A stretch of DNA of 64,000 bases, taken from the NCBI GenBank assembly GCA_050302475.1, contig JBNLBF010000003.1, forward strand, positions 124,001 to 188,000, in the 5' to 3' direction. The notes below the pieces were generated by a model. It did no database searches and was not told the origin of the DNA. It worked only from the letters and a program-made list of their open reading frames with translations. This DNA is from NORP23 sp050302475. Its GTDB lineage: Bacteria; Pseudomonadota; Alphaproteobacteria; Rhodobacterales; Rhodobacteraceae. Positions 16,293 to 24,047 of this stretch are shown piece after piece. Both the position numbers and the translations under genes were made by a program. Numbering within the stretch: position 1 is the stretch's first letter; the number at the start of each line of letters is the position of its first letter.

Positions 16293-16721
16293 TTACTCTA
16301 ATTTCCCAAAAAGAGAGGTCACAAAGGAATTTGCCATAACGGCGCGCAAAGTGGAGTCTACAACTGAAAGTTCGACCGTTTCGCTCTCATTGTTAGTTCC
16401 GGCTTCCCAGGCATCCGCATCGCCCCACTCGATCTTCGCATTTGCTGTGGTGTCGTTTACGATCTGCACTGTGAGCGCAATAATCTGTGTCGCAGCTTCG
16501 CCAGTTTCGGTGTAATCCGTAATCTGAGCGTCAGGCCATTTAGATTGCGCCTGTTCACGCAGTCCTGCGCAAAGGGCTTCCGAGAATTGCGGTGCGATAT
16601 CGGCGTTTTCCACCACGCATTTCAGGGCAATAGTATCGGACATTGGGTTCTGCGACATGGCGGCTCCGGGTGTGGCGAGGGACAGGGCGGCGAGGGCCGC
16701 AGGGAGGAGGGTGTGTTTCAT
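16293..16721 (-). CDS. Small exported protein of unknown function
   Basis: About 142 residues with a signal peptide (MKHTLLPAALAALSLATPGAAM) and otherwise no motif I recognise; two cysteines (CVVENADI and EALCAGL) could form a disulfide. Two adjacent ATGs (16724 and 16721) follow an AGGAGGG that overlaps the hisE stop; the second has the better spacing. It is therefore the last gene of the hisF-hisE unit by position, but nothing links it to histidine synthesis. Confidence 0.7.
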   Translation of the reverse strand: MKHTLLPAALAALSLATPGAAMSQNPMSDTIALKCVVENADIAPQFSEALCAGLREQAQSKWPDAQITDYTETGEAATQIIALTVQIVNDTTANAKIEWGDADAWEAGTNNESETVELSVVDSTLRAVMANSFVTSLFGKLE

Positions 16722-16729
16722 CATCCCTC

Positions 16730-17050
16730 CTACTTAGACTTTCGCTCGCGTTTTTCAACGATGCCGGATTTGCCTTCGCGGCGTTCCAGCTCTCCCAGCA
16801 CATCCTCCCATTTCACGTCGCGGGAGGCCAGCATGACCAGCATGTGGAACAAAACGTCGGCGGCTTCCTCGGTCAGGTTCTTCTTGTCACCTTTGGCGGC
16901 GGCAATGATGGCCTCGACCGCCTCTTCCCCAAATTTCTCGGCGCATTTTTCGGGGCCGCGGGCAAACAGCTTGGCGGCATAAGATTTCTTTTTATCCTCG
17001 CCTTTGCGCTTTTCGATGGTGCGGGCGAGTCGGGTCAGAACTGTTGGCAT
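16730..17050 (-). CDS. hisE: Phosphoribosyl-ATP diphosphatase
   Basis: Second step of histidine biosynthesis: hydrolysis of PR-ATP to PR-AMP and diphosphate in the cytosol. The 106-residue protein matches stand-alone HisE in length and has the MazG-like all-alpha metal motif EKFGEEAVEAIIAA and EEAADVLFHMLVML. Its start shares a base with the hisF stop at 17050, so it is coupled to hisF. The basic C-terminus (KRERKSK) overlaps the ribosome-binding site of the next gene. Confidence 0.95.
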   Translation of the reverse strand: MPTVLTRLARTIEKRKGEDKKKSYAAKLFARGPEKCAEKFGEEAVEAIIAAAKGDKKNLTEEAADVLFHMLVMLASRDVKWEDVLGELERREGKSGIVEKRERKSK

Positions 17051-17808
17051 CAGAGTCGTACCGGAATTCCGGCCTCCTGCATATGCTCCTTGGCCTGACG
17101 GATCGTATAGGTGCCAAAATGGAAAATGGAAGCGGCAAGAACAGCTGAGGCATGGCCTTCGGTCACACCATCGACCAGATGTTGCAGATTACCCACACCG
17201 CCCGACGCGATGACGGGGATGCGCACAGCATCGGAAATGGCGCGGGTGAGGGGCAGGTTGAACCCTGCGCGCGTGCCGTCACGATCCATGGAGGTCAGCA
17301 GGATCTCCCCCGCACCTTTCGATTCCACCAGCTTGGCGAATTCCACCGCGTCGATGCCGGTTTCACGACGCCCGCCATGTGTAAAAATCTCCCATTTGCC
17401 TTGCGCGTTGGTTTTGGCGTCGATGGCGACGACGATACATTGGTTGCCGAATTTGTTGGCGCTGTCGGCAACAACGTCGGGATTGGCCACAGCGGCAGAG
17501 TTGAAGCTGACCTTGTCAGCCCCCGCCAGCAGCAGGGCGCGCACATCCTCGGGCGTGCGCACCCCTCCGCCGATGGTGAGGGGCATGAAACATTGCTCCG
17601 CCGTGCGGGTGGCGACGTCATACATAGTGCCGCGGTTTTCGTGCGTGGCGTTTATGTCGAGGAAACACAGCTCGTCCGCGCCAGCGGCGTCGTAGGCTTT
17701 GGCAGCTTCAACAGGATCGCCTGCGTCGATCAGGTCAACGAAATTCACGCCTTTGACGACGCGACCGTCTTTGACGTCCAGACAGGGAATGACGCGGGTT
17801 TTAAGCAT
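17050..17808 (-). CDS. hisF: Imidazole glycerol phosphate synthase subunit HisF
   Basis: Cyclase half of the enzyme that, with HisH, makes IGP and AICAR. The 252-residue TIM barrel starts MLKTRVIPCLDVKDGRVVKG with the first catalytic Asp (CLDVKDGR) and has Asp in SMDRDGT, plus the phosphate-binding GGVRT and IASGGVG loops. Length is standard. Transcribed with hisE. The partner hisH and hisB are not in the window, so the his genes are split. Confidence 0.97.
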   Translation of the reverse strand: MLKTRVIPCLDVKDGRVVKGVNFVDLIDAGDPVEAAKAYDAAGADELCFLDINATHENRGTMYDVATRTAEQCFMPLTIGGGVRTPEDVRALLLAGADKVSFNSAAVANPDVVADSANKFGNQCIVVAIDAKTNAQGKWEIFTHGGRRETGIDAVEFAKLVESKGAGEILLTSMDRDGTRAGFNLPLTRAISDAVRIPVIASGGVGNLQHLVDGVTEGHASAVLAASIFHFGTYTIRQAKEHMQEAGIPVRL

Positions 17809-17838
17809 CGTGGCCTCCGTTCGGTTGTTTTCTAATGG

Positions 17839-17901
17839 CGAGAACCAGTGGGCACAAGCGGGGAAACGCGGCTTCTGCTGTGGTTCGCACCCGGGTTCTC
17901 G
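17839..17901. other. Inverted-repeat, potentially structured element between hisF and a small gene
   Basis: CGAGAACC (17839-17846) pairs with GGTTCTCG (17894-17901). Inside, GGG can pair with CCC, and CACAAGC with GCTGTG, leaving a G-rich apical loop, so about 63 bases can fold into one extended stem. It lies upstream of hisF and of the divergent 64-residue gene. It does not fit a tRNA cloverleaf. Function unknown: a 5' leader of hisF, a small RNA or a dispersed repeat are possible. Confidence 0.45.
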
Positions 17902-18021
17902 GCGAAACTACCCGGCGGGCCCCCGCCATCCGAACGCCAGATTCCGCCGGTCTGATTTGGGGTTTTCACCAAAAGCGCTTATATTGGTGACAGGCCCCAG
18001 TGGCCGGAAAGGGAGAAACAA

Positions 18022-18216
18022 ATGAGCAAGAGCAAACTTGATCATTCGGACGCCCGCTCGGACGCGCGTCTGAAACAATACACCGAGATTGACCGGAAAA
18101 CCGCGCCCGAAGGGTCAAATCCTGCCGCCAAAGCTGCGCATCGCCAGACGTTGCACCGCAAGGACAGCAAACGTGCCGAGGAATATGCGCGGATAGAACG
18201 AGGAGAGCGGGCCTAG
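18022..18216 (+). CDS. Small charged protein of unknown function
   Basis: A 64-residue, highly hydrophilic and basic protein with no hydrophobic core segment, probably cytosolic and largely helical or disordered. ATG at 18022 follows GGGAGAAACAA, a good ribosome-binding site, and codon use resembles its neighbours, which supports a real gene. It is inserted on the plus strand between hisA and hisF, and its TAG stop shares CTAG with the hisA stop. I do not recognise the family. Confidence 0.65.
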   Translation: MSKSKLDHSDARSDARLKQYTEIDRKTAPEGSNPAAKAAHRQTLHRKDSKRAEEYARIERGERA

Positions 18217-18932
18217 GCCAGCAGGCGGATCGCCTCGGCAAGGTCGATCTTGCCGTCGTAAATCGCACGACCTGATATCGCGCCGTCCAGCGGCGCGCCA
18301 CAATCCTTGAGTGCGCGTAGATCATCCATCGACGACACACCGCCGGAGGCAATGACCGGGATCGATACAGCGTTGGCCAACGCAGCAGTCGCCGCCACAT
18401 TCGGTCCCTGCATCGCGCCATCGCGGTCGATGTCGGTATAGATGATCGCGGCCACACCTGCGTCTTCGAATTTCCCTGCCAGATCCAGCGCGGTCACGTC
18501 TGTCGTTTCCGCCCAGCCTTCCACCGCCACCATCCCGTCACGCGCATCAATCCCAACGGCAACTTTACCGGGGAACAAGCGGGCGGCTTCCTTCACCAGC
18601 GCCGGATCACGCACGGCCACCGTGCCGAGGATCACCCGCGCAAGCCCCTTGTCCAACCAGCCCTCGATCGTCGCGATATCACGGATACCGCCGCCAAGCT
18701 GTGCAGGAATGGAACAGGTTGCCAGAATTTCCTCAACCGGCTTTGCATTGACCGGTTCACCGGCAAAAGCCCCGTTCAGATCGACCAGATGCAACCACTC
18801 GCACCCCGCGTCCTGAAACGCTTTCGCCTGCGCTGCCGGGTTGTCGTTAAACACGGTCGCCTGATCCATCTCGCCTTTATACAGGCGCACGCAATTACCG
18901 TCTTTGAGGTCAATAGCAGGATACAGGATCAT
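18213..18932 (-). CDS. hisA: Phosphoribosylformimino-5-aminoimidazole carboxamide ribotide isomerase
   Basis: Amadori isomerase of histidine biosynthesis, converting ProFAR to PRFAR, the substrate of HisF. A 239-residue TIM barrel starting MILYPAIDLKDGNCVRLYKG with the catalytic Asp (AIDLKDG), GGGIRD phosphate loop, TDIDRDG with the second Asp, and VIASGGVSS. ATG at 18932 has GGAGG six bases upstream; the longer frame to 18983 lacks a site. It is separated from hisF by a small opposite-strand gene, so it cannot be simply co-translated with it. Confidence 0.96.
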   Translation of the reverse strand: MILYPAIDLKDGNCVRLYKGEMDQATVFNDNPAAQAKAFQDAGCEWLHLVDLNGAFAGEPVNAKPVEEILATCSIPAQLGGGIRDIATIEGWLDKGLARVILGTVAVRDPALVKEAARLFPGKVAVGIDARDGMVAVEGWAETTDVTALDLAGKFEDAGVAAIIYTDIDRDGAMQGPNVAATAALANAVSIPVIASGGVSSMDDLRALKDCGAPLDGAISGRAIYDGKIDLAEAIRLLA

Positions 18933-19057
18933 AAGGGGCCTCCGTTTGCGAGGGGGGATAGCCCGCTCGGCGGAAAGGTGCAACTGACTTTAGGTTATTC
19001 TTGACTCGACTGGGGCGGATCGGGTGCGATGCCCGAAAGTTGTTTGGGAGGACTAAC

Positions 19058-19453
19058 ATGAAACATTATCTATTGGCTGCGACGCTGATGATACCGTCGC
19101 TTGCATCCGCCGACGTGGTGTCAGGCGTTTTTCAGACAGAACCGGGTGATACTGGCGGTTTCCTGCATGTGCAAATGGGACCGTGTGGCGGCAATCCGGC
19201 GCTGACCTGTGGTACGATCCTGCGCGCTTACAGTGCGGACGGATCGCAGAATAACGAATACGAACATCTCGGCAAACCGATCGTCTGGGATATGGAGGAT
19301 CGCGGTGACGGCAATTTCGGTAACGGTAAAATCTGGGCGCCGGATCGCGATAAAACCTATAATTCCAAGATGCAGCTGAATGGCGGCAACCTGACAGTCG
19401 AAGGCTGCGTGGCCTTTATCTGCCGCGGTCAACGCTGGCAACTGTTCCAGTAG
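19058..19453 (+). CDS. DUF2147-type exported protein
   Basis: A 131-residue protein with a signal peptide (MKHYLLAATLMIPSLASA) followed by a compact beta-rich domain with GVFQTEPGDTGGFLHVQMGPC, GKPIVWDM, NGKIWAPDRDKTYNSKMQLNGGNLTVEGC. The pattern GkIydPdxgktYxxkxxLxgxxLxvrGc is that of DUF2147 proteins, periplasmic proteins of unknown role. Cysteines come in pairs, consistent with periplasmic disulfides. ATG at 19058 follows GGGAGGAC; the longer TTG frame is unlikely. Its stop abuts the rlmJ stop on the other strand. Confidence 0.82.
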   Translation: MKHYLLAATLMIPSLASADVVSGVFQTEPGDTGGFLHVQMGPCGGNPALTCGTILRAYSADGSQNNEYEHLGKPIVWDMEDRGDGNFGNGKIWAPDRDKTYNSKMQLNGGNLTVEGCVAFICRGQRWQLFQ

Positions 19454-20215
19454 TTACCGTATCACGGGCGCGCCCAGTTCGCGCGTCCGCTTAAAAATCT
19501 CCGCTGATCCGAACGGGTGATTGATCAGCACCAGCCCGCTACCGGTCATGCCTTTGCCGTCCTTTAACTTAAATGAGACCTCGTCCTTTATCAGGTTGAT
19601 CTTTAGCCCGCTCAGCAGCTCCACATGACGGCCAGCGGGCAGGATCGGATACCAGATAAGGATCGTCGCCTCAGGCCATTTGGCGGCGAGTTTCATGACG
19701 AATTTCGCCGTCTCGGCATATTCGGATTTCACCTCGTAAGACGGATCGATCAACACCAGCCCTTTACGAGGTTTCGGTGGAGAAATCGCCAACACCCCCT
19801 CGCGCCCGTCGCGTTGATGGATGGCGGTGTTGTCGGCGCTTGCATTCTGTTTCAAGGCCGCAAATTCCTGCGGATGCAGCTCCATCAGATGCAGTTGGTC
19901 GGAGTCGCGCAACAAAGTCTGCGCAATCAGTGGCGAGCCCGGATAGGCATTCGCCCCATGTTTGTCCCGGACGGCGCTGAGCGCTCGCGCATAGGGGCTG
20001 TCCGGCAGGGAGAGCTTCGCTATCCCCTCGGCCGCTTCGCCGGTTTTCTGAGCCTCGGCGGAGGTCAGATCATAGAGACCGCGTCCGGCGTGTGTCTCCA
20101 TATAGGTGATCGGGCGGGTCTTGCGGGTCAGCAGAGATAACAACTCCGCCAGCACAATATGCTTGTGCAGGTCAGCCGGATTTCCGGCGTGATAGGCATG
20201 TTGATAAGACAGCAT
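19454..20215 (-). CDS. rlmJ: 23S rRNA (adenine(2030)-N6)-methyltransferase
   Basis: Class I SAM-dependent methyltransferase that modifies A2030 of 23S rRNA. The 253-residue protein begins MLSYQHAYHAGNPADLHKH, the family hallmark, and has YMETHAGRGLYDL (SAM site), AYPGSP, LMELHPQE, and the catalytic region LVLIDPSYEVK, where DPSY replaces the DPPY often seen. ATG at 20215 was chosen because the hallmark begins there. The N-terminal extension to 20278 has no conserved content. Confidence 0.93.
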   Translation of the reverse strand: MLSYQHAYHAGNPADLHKHIVLAELLSLLTRKTRPITYMETHAGRGLYDLTSAEAQKTGEAAEGIAKLSLPDSPYARALSAVRDKHGANAYPGSPLIAQTLLRDSDQLHLMELHPQEFAALKQNASADNTAIHQRDGREGVLAISPPKPRKGLVLIDPSYEVKSEYAETAKFVMKLAAKWPEATILIWYPILPAGRHVELLSGLKINLIKDEVSFKLKDGKGMTGSGLVLINHPFGSAEIFKRTRELGAPVIR

Positions 20216-20292
20216 GTCCGGGCCTTTACAAATTTGATCCGCTCGGGAATTGTCCCCACCGTATCGTTGGAATTGCACGAAAGGTCAACGCG

Positions 20293-20811
20293 ATGAAAAC
20301 CGGTCTGAAACTGCCCGAAGTCACTTTCCACACGCGTGTGAAGGTCGATGGCGGTTATCAGTGGCAGGACCGCACGACATCTGATTTTTTCGTCGGTAAA
20401 CGCGCGGTGCTGTTTGCGTTGCCGGGCGCATTCACGCCAACCTGTACCAACCAGCAATTGCCGGGATTTGAACGCGGCGCTGACGAGTTCGCGCGTCACG
20501 GGATCAACGATATTTACTGCTTGGCCGTCAATGATGCCTTTGTGATGACCAAATGGGCGGAGCAGGAGCGGCTGGAAAATGTCCGGATGATCCCCGATGG
20601 CAATGGCCAGTTCACCCGCCTGATGGGTATGCTGGTATTGAAAGAGGGCGCGGGGTTCGGCTACCGCTCCTGGCGCTATGCGGCGGTCGTGAATGACGGC
20701 GTGATCGAGGGTTGGTTCGAAGAACCGGGGCGGGGCGACAATACGCTGAATGACCATTACGGTGAATCCGACGCGACGACGGTTCTGGACTGGCTGGCCG
20801 AAAACGGCTGA
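20293..20811 (+). CDS. Peroxiredoxin (Prx5-like)
   Basis: Thiol peroxidase of 172 residues that reduces hydrogen peroxide and organic peroxides. The peroxidatic cysteine is Cys51 in PGAFTPTCT, the Prx5/AhpE-type motif, and the distal arginine is expected in GYRSWRYA. A second cysteine in YCLAV is not at the usual resolving position. The length fits the stand-alone form without a glutaredoxin domain. It is divergent from rlmJ, separated by 77 bp. Confidence 0.92.
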   Translation: MKTGLKLPEVTFHTRVKVDGGYQWQDRTTSDFFVGKRAVLFALPGAFTPTCTNQQLPGFERGADEFARHGINDIYCLAVNDAFVMTKWAEQERLENVRMIPDGNGQFTRLMGMLVLKEGAGFGYRSWRYAAVVNDGVIEGWFEEPGRGDNTLNDHYGESDATTVLDWLAENG

Positions 20812-20817
20812 GTCCTG

Positions 20818-20845
20818 TTGACTCCGTCAATTCCATCTTTATAAG
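20818..20845 (+). promoter_or_regulatory. Probable sigma-70 promoter of rpsD
   Basis: TTGACT (20818-20823), a 16-base spacer and TATAAG (20840-20845) lie about 130 bp before the rpsD start. It is the best promoter match in the gap; the transcribed leader would be about 125 bases, long enough for S4 autoregulation, though no known S4-binding fold was recognised. Confidence 0.55.
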
Positions 20846-20975
20846 GCCGCAATCCGTTGCCCAAAGGCAGCGGTCATTGGTGTTTGTGGCCCCCGCAAGG
20901 GAATGCCTGTCGCCCGAGCCATAGGGGTAAGGGAAAGGAAAGCACCTTTCTTACAACTTAAGAAAGGATCCAGCC

Positions 20976-21596
20976 GTGACCAAACGCACGTCTGCCAAGT
21001 ACAAAATCGATCGCCGCATGGGCGAAAATATCTGGGGTCGCCCCAAATCTCCGGTTAACCGTCGTGAATATGGCCCGGGCCAGCACGGCCAGGCCCGCAA
21101 AGCAAAGCTGTCCGACTTCGGCACGCAGTTGCGCGCCAAGCAGAAGCTGAAAGGCTATTACGGCGACCTGACCGAGAAACAGTTCCGCCGCATTTATGCC
21201 GAAGCTGAGCGTGTAAAAGGTGATACAGGTGAAAACCTGATCGGCCTGCTGGAGCGTCGTCTGGATGCCGTTGTTTATCGCGCCAAGTTCGTGCCGACTG
21301 TTTTTGCAGCCCGCCAGTTCGTGAACCACGGACATGTCGAAGTAAACGGCAAGCGCGTCAACATTCCGTCCTACCGCGTAAAAGAAGGTGATGTGATCAC
21401 CATCCGCGACAAATCCAAACAGATCGCACTGGTTCTGGAGGCTGTCGCCTCGGCCGAGCGTGACGTGCCGGAATATCTGGACGTTGACCATTCCAAAATG
21501 ACTGCCACCTTCACCCGCACGCCGTCCCTGTCGGACGTGCCGTACCCGGTGATGATGGAACCAAACCTGGTCGTCGAATTCTACGCGAAAAACTAA
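20976..21596 (+). CDS. rpsD: 30S ribosomal protein S4
   Basis: Primary 16S rRNA-binding protein of the small subunit body. A 206-residue protein: TKRTSAKYKIDRRMGENIWG, the S4 N-terminal domain with SPVNRREYGPGQHGQ, and the S4 RNA-binding fold RLDAVVYRAKFVPTVFAARQFVNHGHVEVNGKRVN (about residues 92-125). The GTG start at 20976 follows AAGAAAGGA. It is a single-gene unit with its own promoter and terminator, unlike the alpha operon arrangement of Escherichia coli but normal for alphaproteobacteria. Confidence 0.98.
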   Translation: MTKRTSAKYKIDRRMGENIWGRPKSPVNRREYGPGQHGQARKAKLSDFGTQLRAKQKLKGYYGDLTEKQFRRIYAEAERVKGDTGENLIGLLERRLDAVVYRAKFVPTVFAARQFVNHGHVEVNGKRVNIPSYRVKEGDVITIRDKSKQIALVLEAVASAERDVPEYLDVDHSKMTATFTRTPSLSDVPYPVMMEPNLVVEFYAKN

Positions 21597-21616
21597 GCGT
21601 TTTTCGCCGTCACACA

Positions 21617-21647
21617 AAAGGCCGTCCCGAGGGGCGGCCTTTTTTTA
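21617..21647 (+). terminator. Rho-independent terminator of rpsD
   Basis: A 12-bp stem (AAAGGCCGTCCC / GGGGCGGCCTTT, one G-T pair) followed by seven Ts in all. The T run overlaps the stop of the convergent HTH gene. Confidence 0.92.
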
Positions 21648-21848
21648 TGGCTCAAACGTCAGAATATCGCCGGGCTGGCAGTCCAGTGTTTCGCAGATTT
21701 TTTCCAGCGTTTCGAACCGAATGCCTTTGACCTTGCCGGATTTCAGCAGGCTGATGTTTTGTTCGGTGATGCCAACCGCCTCGGCCAGTGCGCGGGATTT
21801 CATTTTGCGTTTCGCCAGCATCACATCAAGTGTCACGACAATCGCCAT
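21645..21848 (-). CDS. Small XRE/Cro-type transcriptional regulator
   Basis: A 67-residue one-domain helix-turn-helix protein: MLAKRKMKSRALAEAVGITEQNISLLKSGKVKGIRFETLEKICETLDCQPGDILTF. This YozG-like type is commonly encoded right after a DUF2975 membrane protein, as here, where its ATG overlaps the DUF2975 stop (TGATG). It probably represses its own two-gene operon or responds to the membrane partner; that is inferred from the pairing. Confidence 0.9.
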   Translation of the reverse strand: MAIVVTLDVMLAKRKMKSRALAEAVGITEQNISLLKSGKVKGIRFETLEKICETLDCQPGDILTFEP

Positions 21849-22378
21849 CAGATGATCGCCTTGTTGTCGGCATCAACCCGCGCGGCCTCGACCATCGCCC
21901 AGCCGACGGTCATGATCAGCCCACCGAACAGGGCCAGCGCGTATGACATACCGCCGATCTGCACCATCAGCTGTTTGGCCCCGGGGGGATTGTCATAGGT
22001 AAGGATAAGCACGACAAGGGTCGGGGTGATGATGCTAACAACGCTCATCAAGATCGCCATGCGCCCCAAGGATTTCAGGGTTGCGGCGGCGCTTTCGGTC
22101 AGCACCTCTCCTCCGGCATAGAGCCCGAACAGTTGCCAGGACAGTTGCAGGGCACGAAGTGTCGGCAACACCGCCACGATCACCAGCCCAGACAACAATA
22201 GATGCTTGGCGATGGTGACCCCGCTTTGACTGATCTGCCCGAAATTCTTGACGATGATATCTTCCATCAATGGCGGCACCAGCACGACGATCCCGATAAA
22301 GATGGTGATAGTGACCGCACCCAGCGCCACCATCCAGCGCAGGAACAGGCTGTGTCGGCGAATATGATCCAGTTCCAT
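21848..22378 (-). CDS. DUF2975 membrane protein
   Basis: A 176-residue inner-membrane protein with four hydrophobic segments (about 14-34, 57-75, 105-128, 145-165) and the arrangement characteristic of DUF2975, a family of unknown biochemical role. It is the first gene of an operon with the small HTH regulator. ATG at 22378 follows AAAAGGGGAAATC, a strong ribosome-binding site. Confidence 0.82.
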   Translation of the reverse strand: MELDHIRRHSLFLRWMVALGAVTITIFIGIVVLVPPLMEDIIVKNFGQISQSGVTIAKHLLLSGLVIVAVLPTLRALQLSWQLFGLYAGGEVLTESAAATLKSLGRMAILMSVVSIITPTLVVLILTYDNPPGAKQLMVQIGGMSYALALFGGLIMTVGWAMVEAARVDADNKAII

Positions 22379-22444
22379 GATTTCCCCTTTTGCAGTTAAA
22401 AATTATCGTATAACAATAAAGAATCACTGTCAAACGAGGAAATT

Positions 22445-22987
22445 ATGAAAATATATGCACTACTACTGCTGGTATGCGTAACGGCTTGTGGTCAAGTCCC
22501 GCTCGGCACGCAGGCGGCGCTAAACCGTCTGGACCCTATGACGGCGGACGCAACGGCAATGCGGTTTGCGGTTGAACAACTCGCGGACCTTCCGCTGAAT
22601 ACGACCGCGACCTTGCGTCTGGCACTATCAACGCCAGAGGGGGAGATTGCTGACAGCTTTGTCCTCGACCGCGTGCAACAGCCGGTGAATGACGGCGCTG
22701 TTATTCGCACGATCTTTGCCATCGCAACGGCCGATCAGGCCCGTTTCAATCAACTGCGGGATAATATTCTAGCGCAGAAGGCTGCGTATCCCGACGAAAG
22801 CGTGGGCTCACTGCGCATTTCCGCCAGTGGCTGTATGACCGCGCAGCCGCCAGTAGGTCCATGGTTGGTCTCGGCGTTTGTCGGCATCGACGGGCAATCC
22901 GGCTGGCTGCCACTGATCCGGGATGTGGATATTAAGTCGCTGGGTCCGCAAACGGGCGGGGAGGCGATTACGCTCTGCCCCGCATAA
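22445..22987 (+). CDS. Putative lipoprotein of unknown function
   Basis: A 180-residue product with a very short signal peptide and lipobox VTAC at residues 12-15, so Cys15 would be lipidated and the protein anchored to a membrane on the periplasmic side. The rest is a soluble domain with no motif I recognise; it has one cysteine pair (SGCMT and LCPA). ATG at 22445 follows GAGGAAATT. An inverted repeat (GGGCCGCC / GGCGGCCC, 22992-23012) without a T run follows the stop. Confidence 0.72.
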   Translation: MKIYALLLLVCVTACGQVPLGTQAALNRLDPMTADATAMRFAVEQLADLPLNTTATLRLALSTPEGEIADSFVLDRVQQPVNDGAVIRTIFAIATADQARFNQLRDNILAQKAAYPDESVGSLRISASGCMTAQPPVGPWLVSAFVGIDGQSGWLPLIRDVDIKSLGPQTGGEAITLCPA

Positions 22988-23016
22988 GATTGGGCCGCCT
23001 CATCGGCGGCCCTAAA

Positions 23017-23586
23017 TCAGATATCGTCTGCGGAGGTGATCACTCTATCCAGCAGGCCGTAATCAATCGCCTCTTTCGTATCCAGCCAGAAGTCACGCTT
23101 CGTATCCTCGGCGATTTTTTCCGGAGACTGGCCGGTGGCTTCGGCGAACAGTTTCTCGAACCGTTCTTTCATTAGCTTGATTTGGGTTGCCTGAATTTCG
23201 ATGTCCGACACCTTGCCACCCACGCCACCAGACGGTTGGTGCAGCAAGAAGCGCGTGTTGGGCAGGCAGACGCGGTTTTTCTTGTCCGCACCGATGAAGA
23301 TCAGCGCACCTGCGCTTGCCACCCAACCGGAACCGATACAGGTTACCTCGGGCTTGATGAATTTGATGATGTCATGAACCATGTCGCCGCTTTCGACGTG
23401 ACCGCCGGGCGAGGAGATGAACACCTTGATCGGATCATCACTGACCGCTGCCAGCGCCAGCAAACGTTCAGAGGTTGCCTTCGCCAGCTTGTCGTCGATC
23501 TGGCCGACAATCGTTACCAGGCGGTTCTCGAACACCAGTTTATCGACGGAAAAATCCTTGTCTTTTTTCTTTTTATCGTCGCTCAC
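23017..23586 (-). CDS. clpP: ClpP-family serine protease
   Basis: A 189-residue homologue of the Clp proteolytic subunit. The catalytic triad is in place: Ser91 in GWVASAGA, His116 in LLHQPSGG and Asp in EDTKRD near 162. ISSPGGHVESG (58-68) is the ClpP oxyanion-strand region. It differs from the main ClpP by a lysine/aspartate-rich N-terminus (DDKKKKDKD) and by diverged strands, so it is probably a second, ClpP2-like copy found in many Rhodobacteraceae rather than the housekeeping subunit. GTG start at 23586 with GGAGG seven bases upstream. Confidence 0.88.
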   Translation of the reverse strand: MSDDKKKKDKDFSVDKLVFENRLVTIVGQIDDKLAKATSERLLALAAVSDDPIKVFISSPGGHVESGDMVHDIIKFIKPEVTCIGSGWVASAGALIFIGADKKNRVCLPNTRFLLHQPSGGVGGKVSDIEIQATQIKLMKERFEKLFAEATGQSPEKIAEDTKRDFWLDTKEAIDYGLLDRVITSADDI

Positions 23587-23757
23587 GACATATCCTCCAA
23601 ATTCGCTTTGACGGCACTATTGCAGGTTCATTCGGGAATTAAAACCACCCTTTGATGCCCGTCGCATCAGGTTCCAGCCGTTAGAAATTAAGTGGGTTGA
23701 CCTGCCCCCCGGTTCAACACCTATATCGGAAGACTTCCATCCTGAACGGAGGAAAGA

Positions 23758-23841
23758 ATGAATGATATAAACCGTTGGACCCCGATTGCCTGTGGGCGCC
23801 CGATATTGTCCGGCTGTGTGCGGGATGCGCGGGCAACATGA
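23758..23841 (+). CDS. 27-residue leader ORF, coupled to the next gene
   Basis: ATG at 23758 follows GGAGGAAAGA, much the best ribosome-binding site in the region. It encodes 27 residues, including two cysteines, two prolines and four arginines, and stops with TGA at 23839-23841, overlapping the ATG of the following membrane-protein gene as ATGA. That gene has only a weak site of its own, so its translation probably depends on this leader. A TTGACC promoter-like element lies about 50 bp upstream. Too short for family assignment. Confidence 0.5.
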   Translation: MNDINRWTPIACGRPILSGCVRDARAT

Positions 23842-24047
23842 TCGAAACGCTGGGTATCGTCGCGGTCTTTATAATGGTGAGCGCTTACGCATTAGAGGAT
23901 CGCGGAAATGTCTTTGTCCTGATCTTCGCACTTGGCTGTGCGCTGGCGGCGATTTATGCGCTGATCATCGGGTCGGTTCCGTTCGTGATTGCCGAAGGGA
24001 TTTGGGCGGCGATTGCCTTTAGACGTTGGTATCGGCGGCGCGGCTAG
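23838..24047 (+). CDS. Small membrane protein, three hydrophobic segments
   Basis: A 69-residue protein (MIETLGIVAVFIMVSAYALEDR) with three hydrophobic stretches (about 3-18, 25-43, 46-60) and an Arg-rich C-terminus FRRWYRRRG that should lie in the cytoplasm. It looks like the small CBU_0592-type membrane proteins. The start at 23838 overlaps the stop of the 27-residue leader. Its TAG stop shares CTAG with the stop of the convergent AraC-type gene. Confidence 0.68.
   Translation: MIETLGIVAVFIMVSAYALEDRGNVFVLIFALGCALAAIYALIIGSVPFVIAEGIWAAIAFRRWYRRRG

Noticed and set aside
17839..17901. Possible tRNA gene (7-8 bp closing stem and GGTTCGCAC)
   Set aside because: The length and inner helices do not give D, anticodon and T arms, and the TTCG segment has no matching 5-bp T stem. 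Kept as an unexplained inverted repeat.
22992..23012. Rho-independent terminator between the lipoprotein gene and clpP
   Set aside because: A perfect 8-bp stem (GGGCCGCC / GGCGGCCC) exists, but neither strand has a T run after it, so it is noted only as an inverted repeat.
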